This document shows, piece after piece, positions 44,047 through 53,185 of a DNA stretch of 64,000 nucleotides; the stretch's first letter is position 1; every line of letters begins with the position of its first letter. Both the position numbers and the translations under genes were made by a program. A model generated the notes under the pieces. That model was given only the letters and a program-made list of their open reading frames with translations, was not told the origin of the DNA and did not search any database. This DNA is from DATFXM01 sp035315885 (GTDB lineage: Bacteria > Acidobacteriota > Blastocatellia > UBA7656), in NCBI GenBank assembly GCA_035315885.1, contig DATFXM010000093.1, positions 31,805 through 95,804 on the forward strand, in the 5' to 3' direction.

Positions 44047-45078
44047 ATGAGACTCAAGCAATCTACGAGTGTATTGTTGCTGGTCGTGTTTTTTGCCCTT
44101 ACCAGCAGCGCAACAGTGAAGGCCGATGACCGCAATCGCAACGATTCACCAGTATTCACTCTGTACGCAACTGACGGCCGATCCCCGATCGGCATTGCAA
44201 GCACAAACTCTATTTCATCATCGGCGATCGTGCTGGATGGCCGTCCTTCATCAGGAGATCAGTTGATCTGGGGAGGTGAACTTATTCAAGCTCCGATTAA
44301 TGTGGGCGCCCGCGTGATGCTGCCGTCGATCGGGATCGTCTCCGTAAGCCCCGGCGCTGTGCTGAGAATGTCTGCCAATGGAGATGCGACCAACAAAGAT
44401 TCGCTTTCGGTCTCCCTGCTCGCGGGGAACGTCACTCTGAGATTGGGCCCGACGGCTCGCGCTGAGGTCCAGGCGAGTACTGTGCTGTACGTTTCGTCTG
44501 CCGGAGCGAGCTTTCGAGTGGCGACCACCAACGGTGAACCCCTACTGAACACTTTCAACGGTGAAGTGAGAGCGGTGCGGCAAACCCCGCCCGCAGACGT
44601 GAATATAAAGGTCGTTGACGACCTGGGAAGGCCGGTGGCCGCGGGGTCCCAGCTCAGCATCAGGGCCAGGAGCACCAGACAGGTACAGGTGCAGGTGACG
44701 GACAAGAACGACAAGCCTCTCCCGGATCTGCCGGTACTGTTCTCGTTGGGCAGCCCGTGTCTAGGTTCGTTCGGCTTGGCCGGGGCGGCCGCGGTGACGA
44801 CTCTTCAAAAGAAAACGGACAAGAAGGGACTGGCCGCGGTAGTGCTGACTGCCGGAGCGGCGAGGTGCGCTGGTTCGATACTTGCCAAGGTTGAAGGGAC
44901 CAATGCATCCGTCGAGATCAAAGCCGACGTATACGAAAAGCAGGGTTTTTGGACCACGAGGAATACGCTTTTGGTGAGCGCAGCAGCGGCCGGAGCGGGT
45001 GTAGGCATTGGGCTGGCAATTTCGAATTCAGGAGGTGAGCCGATCAGACAGGTACCCCCTCCAGGCGTGAAACCGTGA
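44047..45078 (+). CDS. Exported FecR-like and Ig-like (Big_1) domain protein
   Basis: The 343-residue protein has a signal peptide (to about residue 26). A FecR-like beta domain (about 60-185) follows, with SVSPGAVLRMS, LLAGNVTLRL and ASFRVATTNGEPLLNTFNGEVRA. A bacterial Ig-like domain (about 190-300) has VQVTDKNDKPLPDLPVLFSLG and TDKKGLAAVVLTAG. The tail has one hydrophobic segment (about 312-330), so it may be membrane anchored. GGAGGAG lies before the ATG. It is 11 bp from the caspase-TPR gene, and the two probably form one operon. Confidence 0.75.
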   Translation: MRLKQSTSVLLLVVFFALTSSATVKADDRNRNDSPVFTLYATDGRSPIGIASTNSISSSAIVLDGRPSSGDQLIWGGELIQAPINVGARVMLPSIGIVSVSPGAVLRMSANGDATNKDSLSVSLLAGNVTLRLGPTARAEVQASTVLYVSSAGASFRVATTNGEPLLNTFNGEVRAVRQTPPADVNIKVVDDLGRPVAAGSQLSIRARSTRQVQVQVTDKNDKPLPDLPVLFSLGSPCLGSFGLAGAAAVTTLQKKTDKKGLAAVVLTAGAARCAGSILAKVEGTNASVEIKADVYEKQGFWTTRNTLLVSAAAAGAGVGIGLAISNSGGEPIRQVPPPGVKP

Positions 45079-45089
45079 AGGCGTAACCG

Positions 45090-47504
45090 ATGAACGTGAT
45101 AAGCGCAACAATATCAATCGTGATTCTTGCCGTTACTTGCTTCACCCCGGCAATATCCCGCGCGCGGGCATTTGATCCGCAGGCGTCGTCGCAGCAACCG
45201 TCGAGTTCGCCCGGTCAGGAGCGTGGACTCAAGATAAGAGTCGGCGCAACCAGCAAAGATATCGACTCGAGTCGCACCGAAATCGGACTCTGGGCAATAC
45301 TGATCGGCGTTTCCCGATACCAGTACGGCGACCAGGACCTTGATGGGAATCGTATCTCGAACCTGAAACACGCTGCTGACGACGCCGAGGCAATGCGCGA
45401 CTTCCTGAGAAGTCCGGAGGGCGGAGGCTTTCACGACGATCACATTATCCTGCTTCAAGACGAGGCTGCGACGAAGGCAAACGTGCTGTCCGCGCTTGCG
45501 AAGCTAAAGCAGGCTAAGCCGGCGGACTTTTTTGTCATCTACATCGCGGCGCACGGTGCAGTGCTTCCCGTTCTGGACTCGCGCACAAACACGACCAGAG
45601 ATATTCCGTACTTCCTGCTTTACGATACCGATGTTCGCGACCCTGAGAGAACCGCGCTGAGAATGGAAGCCTTCAGACAAACGGTAGACTCGCTGAGCGT
45701 CAAAAAGGGTCTGGTGCTTTCGGACACCTGCTACAGCGGCGGCGTTCAACTGATTGGACGAGGAGTTGACGATTCGGTTGTCGCAAATCAGCGCTACCTC
45801 GACGAGATGCACCGAATACCTCAAGGCATCGGGTTCATCTCTGCCGCAAGACAGACTGAGCGCTCTTACGAAAAGGACGATTTCAATCACGGGGTGTTCA
45901 CGTACGCGCTACTGGAAGCATTGAGCGGCAATGCGGATCAAAACCAGGATGGTAAAGTGACTTTTGACGAGGTCGTCAATTATATCGACGAACGGGTACC
46001 GGCGCTGACGAATCGGAGGCAACACCCTTACGCCAATACCACTGCCGTAGAAGCCAACTACCTCGCGTTGTCTGTGGTGAGTTACCCGAACCTCGCATCC
46101 GGCGGACCAACAAACTACGGCCTCTTGCGAGTGCGCGTGCCCGACCTTGCCGGGGTCAACGTAGCTATCGACAACGATCCCCCAGCAATGTTGGACAAAG
46201 GTATTCCGAGGACCTTCAGGGTCCCCGCCGGAACTCGACGTTTGGTTTTCTCGCGAGGCGGCACGCGAAGGGAATGGAGTACGAAGGTGGAACCCGGCAA
46301 GCTTCAGCCGTTCACTGTCAACTTTGCGTTCAGCGAAAGTGCTGCCGCGGAGGACTCCCTCGTGGATCCCGGCGAAGAAGTCAACGTTTACTTGCCGCCG
46401 GACAAGCAACCCTCGAGAGAAGCACAGGACCTGCTCCAGAAGGGAGTCGACCTGTTCAACAGACAGGACTTCAAGAAGGCAATCGAGAAGTTCAACGAGG
46501 CGAATGCTCGTGAATCCGGCAACTATTCCGAGGCCCTTGTATACCGCGGACGCGCAGAGCAATCGCTGGGGATGGAGAAGGAGGCAGTGCAGACTTTTCA
46601 AAAGGCCCTGCAACTGCGCCCGACTGACTACGAAACTCAGACCTTGCTGGCCGAAGCCAGATTCAACGCAATTGCAAATCTTGATCAGGTCGAACGCGAT
46701 TTGCGAGATGTGATCAATCGCCATCCCGATTTTGCGTTTGCGCGCGTGGTACTCGCCGACCTGCTGCATTATGAAGGAAAGCCGCGACTCGCGGAGTGGG
46801 AGTTGAGGCAAGCCATCAATGACGACCCGAGCTATCCTGCGGCATACCTGGAACTGGCCGATGCTCTGACGTACCAGGCCTCACCGGACAAACAAAAAGA
46901 AGCGATCGCGATGGCCGAGAAAGCGCTGGAGCTGTTCAAGAAAGTCAGCGAAAAGAAGGTTCGGCTATCCACCGGCCTGAAACACCTGTCGATCTCGCAC
47001 GTCATTTTTGGACACGCCAACTACAGCGACGACCGAGTCATGGCAGAAGCAAATCACATGGTGGGCAAAACCAGGACTCGCTACGTCGAGTTCAGTTACA
47101 AATCTCTTGCGAGTGGCGAACGTTCATCGATGCTCGATTCCGCGCGGTCATCTCTGAATGAAGCGCTGCGACTAGCTCAGAAACTTGCAGACAAGAGGCG
47201 GGTTGCGCTTGTGCTTGACACTTCGGCCGAGAACTACTTTTTGAAGGGCGATATGAAGAGCGCCATTGACGAAGGGAACAAGGCGCTAAAGATCGCGGCC
47301 CAGTATCCGGAGATGAAAGATTTTCCGGACGTCCATCTTACATTGGCGGGAGCGTATGAGAGCTCGCAGGACTATGCAAAAGCTGCGGAGCACCTGCAGC
47401 GCTATGTCGAGGTCGAGTCGCTAAGCGAAGAGGCGAGGAATATAAAGAAAGAGAAAGTCACCTACCTTTTGAAGAAGGCGCGTGCCAACGGCCAGATCAA
47501 GTAA
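45090..47504 (+). CDS. Exported caspase-like (C14) peptidase with EF-hand and TPR repeats
   Basis: The 804-residue protein has a signal peptide (cleavage near SRARA). A caspase-like p20 domain follows (about 65-330), starting WAILIGVSRYQYGD. The catalytic dyad is intact: His155 in VIYIAAHGAV and Cys214 in LSDTCYSGG. A canonical 12-residue EF-hand loop (283-294, D-x-N-x-D-G...E) lies in the same domain. After a beta-rich linker, the C-terminal half (about 445-800) carries TPR repeats (for example YSEALVYRGRAEQSLGMEKEAV). The loop suggests calcium dependence, as in metacaspases. Export to the periplasm is unusual for caspase-like proteins. Confidence 0.85.
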   Translation: MNVISATISIVILAVTCFTPAISRARAFDPQASSQQPSSSPGQERGLKIRVGATSKDIDSSRTEIGLWAILIGVSRYQYGDQDLDGNRISNLKHAADDAEAMRDFLRSPEGGGFHDDHIILLQDEAATKANVLSALAKLKQAKPADFFVIYIAAHGAVLPVLDSRTNTTRDIPYFLLYDTDVRDPERTALRMEAFRQTVDSLSVKKGLVLSDTCYSGGVQLIGRGVDDSVVANQRYLDEMHRIPQGIGFISAARQTERSYEKDDFNHGVFTYALLEALSGNADQNQDGKVTFDEVVNYIDERVPALTNRRQHPYANTTAVEANYLALSVVSYPNLASGGPTNYGLLRVRVPDLAGVNVAIDNDPPAMLDKGIPRTFRVPAGTRRLVFSRGGTRREWSTKVEPGKLQPFTVNFAFSESAAAEDSLVDPGEEVNVYLPPDKQPSREAQDLLQKGVDLFNRQDFKKAIEKFNEANARESGNYSEALVYRGRAEQSLGMEKEAVQTFQKALQLRPTDYETQTLLAEARFNAIANLDQVERDLRDVINRHPDFAFARVVLADLLHYEGKPRLAEWELRQAINDDPSYPAAYLELADALTYQASPDKQKEAIAMAEKALELFKKVSEKKVRLSTGLKHLSISHVIFGHANYSDDRVMAEANHMVGKTRTRYVEFSYKSLASGERSSMLDSARSSLNEALRLAQKLADKRRVALVLDTSAENYFLKGDMKSAIDEGNKALKIAAQYPEMKDFPDVHLTLAGAYESSQDYAKAAEHLQRYVEVESLSEEARNIKKEKVTYLLKKARANGQIK

Positions 47505-47916
47505 GAAGGACGGTTTAGGGTTTGGGGTTTAGGGTCTGGGGTTTACGTTCGAGCGAGCGAGTTCGCGCTGTCCTATCTGTCGATCCCAACAGAAGTCGGG
47601 TTTCACGCAAAGTAGCCATGAACCTTCGGCTACACAGCGGATGAAAAACCCAAGCGAGGGCCCTCCTGCGGTGGGCTCGGACCGCTTTCGCGTCAATTCC
47701 CGGTGCCCACAATGATTCCGCTGCTCGCTAATGGCGGGCACACCCGAACCCAAGCTGGTTTCTCACCGCGACAGATCTCTTACCTTTGTGGTAGTCTGTT
47801 CGTTCCGCCCGTTCTGCCCGACTCCAAACGGCGTCAGATTAGTTTTGTAAAAGAAAATTTAAAATGTCGACTTTCTCCCGCAAGCCCGGAGCGATTGTCC
47901 GATCAACGGAAGGAAT
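47505..47916. other. Intergenic region, 412 bp, with a single GGGTTTN arm
   Basis: A degenerate GGGTTTN run (47513-47547) lies just after the caspase gene. I find no inverted partner arm. The remaining sequence has no gene-like frame, tRNA or clear structured leader. It contains a short gtgggc...gcccac pair near 47671-47710. Confidence 0.6.
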
Positions 47917-48870
47917 TTGAAATCAAAGCTGCCGTTAGTTTTGCTGATTCTCTTCTCCGTTTCGTGCAACCACGGCAGCAAAGCGCCTATTGGCGAAGCG
48001 CACTGGGATGACGGCCCGAGAGTTGGGAGTCTGGATCTGCTGGGCGTATCCTTTGCAGATGACTTGACCGGTCTGATTGTCGGAGACATCTCCCCGGCTG
48101 GCGAAGGCGGCGCAATCTACAAAACCGCTGATGGAGGTCGCACCTGGCGCGCAATTGCGCACACTCCCGAGATATTGACTTCAGTTTGCTTGCTCGACGC
48201 GAAGCGCGCCTGGGTGGCCGGCTACGGAGGTCGCATAGAACGAACCGACGATGGGGGTCAGACCTGGAAGACTCAGCGCACTGAGCGCGACGGAGAAATG
48301 CTGAACAGTATCTTTTTCATCGATGATCGTCACGGCTGGGCGGCAGGGGGTTCGGGACTCTTGCTCCGGACTTCGAACGGAGGAGATTCCTGGGAACCAG
48401 TTTCGACCCGAAGAGTTGAAGATTTGTGGGCTGTGCGTTTTTCATCTGCGGATGCGGGATGGGCCGTCGGTGAAGACGGATTAATCCTTCGATCGAGTGA
48501 CGGCGGACGTACGTGGGCCCCTCAAACTTCGAGCACAAACAAAGCGCTCATGGGATTAACGGTGTCGGCGGACGGTGTAGCGGTTGCAGTCGGTGCCAGT
48601 GGAACCGTCCTGATCAACGAAGCGGGCGAGCAGTGGCGGCCAGTCGAGGCTCCTACAACCGAGTCGCTCAACGCAGTCTCCTCCGGGAAGACACGGAACC
48701 TGTGGGTGGTCGGCTCTAGAGGAGTAGTAATAGGCTCGACTGACTCCGGCCGCACGTGGGCAAAGGCGAATAATATCTCAGGCGATCTCGCTTCGGTTGA
48801 CGAGAGTCGAGCCGGTCGCGGCATCGCAGTCGGAAAGCAGGGCACCACGCGGCTGCTGCCGGCTCAATAG
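47917..48870 (+). CDS. YCF48-like beta-propeller lipoprotein
   Basis: The 317-residue protein is a lipoprotein: LILFSVSC gives a lipobox with Cys18. The mature part is a seven-bladed propeller of YCF48/BNR-type repeats, each showing GGxTW or GxSG (for example TADGGRTWRAI, TDDGGQTWKTQ, SSDGGRTWAPQ). YCF48 helps photosystem II assembly in phototrophs, but in other bacteria related proteins have unknown roles. The start is a TTG with AAGGA just before it. It probably begins the operon that runs to 51698. Confidence 0.85.
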   Translation: MKSKLPLVLLILFSVSCNHGSKAPIGEAHWDDGPRVGSLDLLGVSFADDLTGLIVGDISPAGEGGAIYKTADGGRTWRAIAHTPEILTSVCLLDAKRAWVAGYGGRIERTDDGGQTWKTQRTERDGEMLNSIFFIDDRHGWAAGGSGLLLRTSNGGDSWEPVSTRRVEDLWAVRFSSADAGWAVGEDGLILRSSDGGRTWAPQTSSTNKALMGLTVSADGVAVAVGASGTVLINEAGEQWRPVEAPTTESLNAVSSGKTRNLWVVGSRGVVIGSTDSGRTWAKANNISGDLASVDESRAGRGIAVGKQGTTRLLPAQ

Positions 48871-48912
48871 CCGGCTCTCAAGCAGCCCGACCCTAAACCA
48901 GAAGGAATACAA

Positions 48913-49635
48913 ATGAAAAGACCAGGAGTTATTGGCTCGATTTTGGCTGCGACCTTCGCGCTTGGCGGATTGTTTCACGACGTTGACGCACATCACGCAG
49001 TACTGCGTTTCAATCTCGAAGAAATGACCACCACCGCCGATCGAATCTTTCTGGGACGATGCATCTCAGCCGATGAAACGGACGAGATGATCGCTCAGGG
49101 CATGCTTCCCATAACACGGTACACGTTCGAGGTAGAGAGGGTGATCAAGGGCAGGCTTGCGCGACGGGTGACGTTTCAACAGCTCGGCCATCCGTCGCAT
49201 CGAGCCCTTGGAAAGGGCGGCGAGGTGACGATGCACGGCCAATCCATCAAGCCCGACACGTTTATTCATGGCATGAGTGAATACAAAATCGGCGAGCGCT
49301 TCATTCTTTTCCTCATACCCGACTACTTGGGTGGTAAGGTGACGTACCCCGTAGGGCTCTATCAGGGTGCGTTCACCGTTTCGCAAATGCCATCGGGCCA
49401 GTCTCTGGTGCGAAACAGCATAAACAACCTGGGGCTCTTCACAGCCGCATACAACGGCACCTCAATGAAACGTTCTGAAGCCCGTCTGATCTTCCCGGAT
49501 CAAAGCACTGGTGCGTCGCCCGAGCTTGAAGAGCTTGCGCGAAAGCGAGGACCGCTGCCTCTCGAGCAGTTCATCTCGGTAGTCGAGCAGATTCACGCTG
49601 CGCACGGCGGCCAGAAGGGGGCAATTGCCCAATGA
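48913..49635 (+). CDS. Exported protein of unknown function
   Basis: The 240-residue protein has a signal peptide (to about residue 26, ending DVDAHH). An ADRIFLGRC segment and a YTFEVERVIKGRLARRV segment resemble small secreted beta domains seen in many bacteria, but I cannot name the family. A FILFLIPDYLG stretch is followed by polar sequence. AAGGAA precedes the ATG. The stop codon overlaps the next start (ATGA), so the two genes are translationally coupled. Confidence 0.7.
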   Translation: MKRPGVIGSILAATFALGGLFHDVDAHHAVLRFNLEEMTTTADRIFLGRCISADETDEMIAQGMLPITRYTFEVERVIKGRLARRVTFQQLGHPSHRALGKGGEVTMHGQSIKPDTFIHGMSEYKIGERFILFLIPDYLGGKVTYPVGLYQGAFTVSQMPSGQSLVRNSINNLGLFTAAYNGTSMKRSEARLIFPDQSTGASPELEELARKRGPLPLEQFISVVEQIHAAHGGQKGAIAQ

Positions 49636-51440
49636 GGAAACGAACTGCGTTGCGACTGGTTCTGTGTGCCGGGACGGCGTGCATGCTTGCGGTGGTTTTA
49701 GCGCCCTGGGCTCGCGCGGGAGGTCCTTTGTTCATCGGCGAGAACGGCAATCCGGTAAAGTGGGCGAACGTCGAAGTGCGCGGCGGACCACTCAACTCGC
49801 AGACTATCGGTATTAACCAGGCCGGCGTGCGCCAGATCTTTTATCGAGTCGATTCCGGTCCGCTCGGCACGTTGACACACGATCAGGCGGCCGGCATCGT
49901 GGACAGGATATTTAAGTCATACACCGATATTCCGACTGCCGATATCGATTTTGTGAACGCCGGTCCAATCCTGGACCCGGCGACCGGCAACTCGCTGGAT
50001 ATCACCGCGGCGAATGTGGGCAAGGTTATAAGCACGGCCAATCCGTCTTTTCAGAATCCGATTGTTTTCGACTCGGATGGAGGAATTACTGGAAGTGGCG
50101 GAGTGCTCGGATTCTTCGGTTTTCTTCAGATCGACTTTGATACTGACCAGCTAAAAGAGGCAGTGGTGGTGTTGAACGGCAGACCGTTGTCGCGTGGACT
50201 GATAAGCGAAGCCTCCTTCCTCGGAGTGTTCACCCATGAGTTCGGGCACTTTGCGGGTCCGCTCGACCACGCGCAAATCAATGGGTCTCTGGCTTCGTTC
50301 GACGACCCGAGTATCGAGCCGCCGGGCTTCGTAGCGACGGATGCCTATGACGTGTTCGCTCCGTTCACCGAGACGCTGTACCCGTTCATTTTTGACGCGC
50401 CACCGGCTTCTCAACTTGCTTCGCAGTTCGCGGATTCGGGGTTCTTTGTAGCCACAATAGACCTCGACACACAGAACGCGCTTTCAAATCTATATCCGAC
50501 CGCGGACTACTCCACTTCGCGCGGATCAATTCAGGGTCGTGTGCTGGTGAGGGCAGGCGGAGTCGACATTCCGCTACCCGGAATAAACGTTATCTGTAGA
50601 CGTATCGACCAGGGGACATATCCGCCCCCTGCATCCACCAAGGCGTTTACGAATCCGCCGGTCATTGACAGCGACGGTGTTCCCGAAGCGCCCAACCCTC
50701 AGGCGGTGACTGATCCGCTGGCTACCGTATCGAGTGCAGTAACGGGGCTTGAGTTCGGTTCTGGCACTTATCGAGTGCAAGGTTTGCCGCCCGGTCAGTA
50801 CCTGGTAGGGATACAACAGATCAGCCAATTTGCAGTTGGAGGGTCGGGGATTGGTCCTCTGGGCACTCAACTGGAGCTCCCATTTCCCGAAGAGTACTAC
50901 AACGGCACTGACAGCTCGTCAAACACCCCAGCGGTCTTTATGCCGGTCACGGTGACGGCCGGCCAAGTGACCGACGGCATCGACATCATTCTCAACGGCA
51001 TTAGCACCGTAGCACCCACTGCGGTCAATGAGACCGAGCCGAATGAGAAGACTACCAAAGGACAGAAGCTAACGCTTCCGGTTGCGTTGAGCGGCAGTGC
51101 GGCCGACGGCGACGCAGCAAAGCTCAAGATGCGGATGCCCAATGGTGATACAGACCCCATCGAAGATCTCTTCCGGATCACCGTAGACCAATCGCGTACG
51201 CTATTCATCCTGCTCGACCCAACATCGGGCTCGGGAGACCTTGACTTGTACCTGTTCGACGACGGCGTGAGTAAGAAGCGATCGTCTCTCGATGATCCTC
51301 ACCTGCTCAGCTTCAGCGCGGGTCCGACAGCGCACGAGGTGATAGCTTTCAGAGTGCCTCCGGGTACATACATCGTTGGGGTAAGCGCATTCGCGGGGAA
51401 TCTGAACTACAAACTAACCATCCTCACCAGCGCCCCCTGA
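49632..51440 (+). CDS. Exported HExxH metalloprotease-like protein with PPC domain
   Basis: The 602-residue protein has a signal peptide (to about residue 32). The zinc motif HEFGH (202-206) is followed by FAGPLDH (His213). This resembles the HExxHxxGxxH motif of matrixin-type metallopeptidases, with one extra residue before the third histidine. A short domain with SIQGRVLVRAGG (about 296-310) resembles a carboxypeptidase regulatory-like fold. A PPC domain (about 475-600, NETEPNEKTTKGQKL then DLDLYLFDDG) closes the protein. The extra residue leaves catalysis uncertain. Confidence 0.75.
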   Translation: MRKRTALRLVLCAGTACMLAVVLAPWARAGGPLFIGENGNPVKWANVEVRGGPLNSQTIGINQAGVRQIFYRVDSGPLGTLTHDQAAGIVDRIFKSYTDIPTADIDFVNAGPILDPATGNSLDITAANVGKVISTANPSFQNPIVFDSDGGITGSGGVLGFFGFLQIDFDTDQLKEAVVVLNGRPLSRGLISEASFLGVFTHEFGHFAGPLDHAQINGSLASFDDPSIEPPGFVATDAYDVFAPFTETLYPFIFDAPPASQLASQFADSGFFVATIDLDTQNALSNLYPTADYSTSRGSIQGRVLVRAGGVDIPLPGINVICRRIDQGTYPPPASTKAFTNPPVIDSDGVPEAPNPQAVTDPLATVSSAVTGLEFGSGTYRVQGLPPGQYLVGIQQISQFAVGGSGIGPLGTQLELPFPEEYYNGTDSSSNTPAVFMPVTVTAGQVTDGIDIILNGISTVAPTAVNETEPNEKTTKGQKLTLPVALSGSAADGDAAKLKMRMPNGDTDPIEDLFRITVDQSRTLFILLDPTSGSGDLDLYLFDDGVSKKRSSLDDPHLLSFSAGPTAHEVIAFRVPPGTYIVGVSAFAGNLNYKLTILTSAP

Positions 51441-51473
51441 TTTGGATGGACCTTAGCTGAGACAGTTATTGTG

Positions 51474-51698
51474 ATGAGCCCGGACGATCAGCTAAGCGAT
51501 CGCGAGTTGGCGGTGCGTGCGGCAAAACTGTGGCCGAACAGGGCGCACGAATCCAGCAGCATAAAAGGTCTGCTGTGTCTAATGGGTCTTCACCGCTGGC
51601 GCCGGTTGGATCTGACGGCGCTTGCGCCGAACAAGGACATTGTCCACTGCTTCTGGTGCTCAAAGGTGAAGGTCGATGGAGTCATTTACGATCCCTAG
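51474..51698 (+). CDS. Small protein of unknown function with Cys pairs
   Basis: The 74-residue product has one CLMGLH segment and a CFWC pair followed by KVKVDGVIYD. These may form a small metal site, but no family is recognised. The start is ambiguous between GTG (51471) and ATG (51474), and a ribosome-binding site is not clear. It lies 33 bp after the PPC-protein gene. Coding status is plausible rather than certain. Confidence 0.45.
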   Translation: MSPDDQLSDRELAVRAAKLWPNRAHESSSIKGLLCLMGLHRWRRLDLTALAPNKDIVHCFWCSKVKVDGVIYDP

Positions 51699-51894
51699 GC
51701 CGATCACACACCTTCGCGATTTTGAAGCGAGCGGCGGCCTTTGTCTCCGCCGCTGTCCTGCGCGACCACTGATCCGCCTACCCTATCAATCAGCGCTCAT
51801 TTTGTGGTAAATTTGCGGTGTTTGGTTGAAGCGGTAATGCTGCTTGAGCGGTAACCCTGGCTTATCTTAAAAACAACAAACATACGGAGACTCG

Positions 51895-52260
51895 ATGGTT
51901 GAAGCAGCCGAGATGACTGGAGAAATGGTCAAGAGCGAGCCCATGTCTCATGGGCGTCCGGATCTGAGGAAAAAGAAACCCAAGATCATCGCCGTTATAC
52001 TCGACAACTGTACTGGCTGCGCCGGGTCGCCTGCGTGCGTGGAATACTGCCCCGTCGACGCTTGTATGTTCTGGGTTCCCGACGCCGACTACTATCCAAA
52101 CGGCCGCATTGAAGTCGATCCGAACCTTTGCATCGGCTGCAAGCTCTGCACGAGCAAGGGGCCGGACGGCACCTTCCTCGAGGGTTGTCCCTGGGATGCA
52201 ATTGAGATGATGGATGTCTCTGAGTGGGAAAACCGTACGGGGCTGGCCCTCAACCCTTGA
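51895..52260 (+). CDS. Ferredoxin-type 4Fe-4S protein
   Basis: The 121-residue protein has two Fe-S binding regions. The first has CTGCAGSPACVEYCPVDAC and the second CIGCKLCTSKGPDGTFLEGCP, with six- to ten-residue insertions that differ from simple bacterial ferredoxins. The N-terminal 35 residues are polar and not conserved. ACGGAGAC precedes the ATG. The gene is alone on its strand beside a convergent HEAT-repeat gene. The redox partner is unknown. Confidence 0.85.
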   Translation: MVEAAEMTGEMVKSEPMSHGRPDLRKKKPKIIAVILDNCTGCAGSPACVEYCPVDACMFWVPDADYYPNGRIEVDPNLCIGCKLCTSKGPDGTFLEGCPWDAIEMMDVSEWENRTGLALNP

Positions 52261-52288
52261 GCAGACTCTCTACTACATCCTTGTTTTG

Positions 52289-53185
52289 TTAGCCGTTTGA
52301 GGCGCGCCTTCTGATCTCTTCGATCGCCGCAATCGCCTGCTGTCTGACTCGGTCGGGCATGCCCGACAGCGGGCGTGTGTATCGCTGGATCGCGGCAATA
52401 TCTTCCTGCTGTCCTATCAGGAACAACGCGCGCAACGCCTCCCAAACCTGTTCGGTGGACGGCAGCAGAGTCATCAATTCCTGACCTTCCTCCACATTGT
52501 CGCCGTCGCGCGCCTGAATCACTTCAACTCGACGTGCCTCGCTCGCTTTGAGTTCGTTTCTTGAACCATCGGCCAGCTTGATGCGTGCGAGCGGACCTCC
52601 AGCAGCAACTGCCATCCCTTCTTCCTTGGCAAGCACTTCGAGCGTACCGGTTGCCGGCGAGAGAACCTTGACCGGCTCAAGCATCGCTACGAGCTCACGT
52701 CGCGCTCTCGAATCTCCAAAACGAACGAGCGAAAGGGCAGCGTTGTGACGCACTCCCGCAACCGGATCGTCAACAAGCGTAAGCAAGGCGTTGTGAAACG
52801 AGTCTTCGTGATTGTCCTGACCCATGACCCAGGCAGCAGTAAGGCGGACTTCTGGGGACGGGTTGGATGCGGCGGCAATTATCTCAGGATAGAAACGCTT
52901 CGCCGCCGGATCTCCCTTTTCGATTCGTTCCGCGAGCTGCGAGAGCGCGTGCTGGGCGCTGCGTGGTTTTTCGGTATCGTGCAGGTACTCGATCAGCTTT
53001 GCATCTGAGAGCGGACGTCCGAACCAGGTGCCGTACCAGGAAATGAACGGCACAACCACGAACAGAACCACGACTACCAGAATCGCCCACGGATACTTGC
53101 GGCTCGGCCTTCGCGCTTCCGGCACTAGCCCTGGTTCGTCTTCGAGGTCCTGGGGACCTTTGGAAATTTCTTCAGAGTCAGACAC
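52289..53185 (-). CDS. Membrane-anchored HEAT-repeat protein with biotinyl/lipoyl-like insertion
   Basis: From the GTG at 53185 the protein has about 299 residues. It has a cytosolic start, one transmembrane helix (about 32-51) and HEAT repeats (about 90-170). A domain of about 70 residues (about 171-241, reading VLSPATGTLEVLAKEEGMAV ... DGDNVEEGQELMTL) has the hammerhead look of biotinyl/lipoyl domains, but I see no E-x-M-K-M lysine motif. A last HEAT-like helix pair follows. The GTG start is supported because an upstream frame overlaps the preceding gene by more than 130 bp. Function is unknown. Confidence 0.65.
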   Translation of the reverse strand: MSDSEEISKGPQDLEDEPGLVPEARRPSRKYPWAILVVVVLFVVVPFISWYGTWFGRPLSDAKLIEYLHDTEKPRSAQHALSQLAERIEKGDPAAKRFYPEIIAAASNPSPEVRLTAAWVMGQDNHEDSFHNALLTLVDDPVAGVRHNAALSLVRFGDSRARRELVAMLEPVKVLSPATGTLEVLAKEEGMAVAAGGPLARIKLADGSRNELKASEARRVEVIQARDGDNVEEGQELMTLLPSTEQVWEALRALFLIGQQEDIAAIQRYTRPLSGMPDRVRQQAIAAIEEIRRRASNG

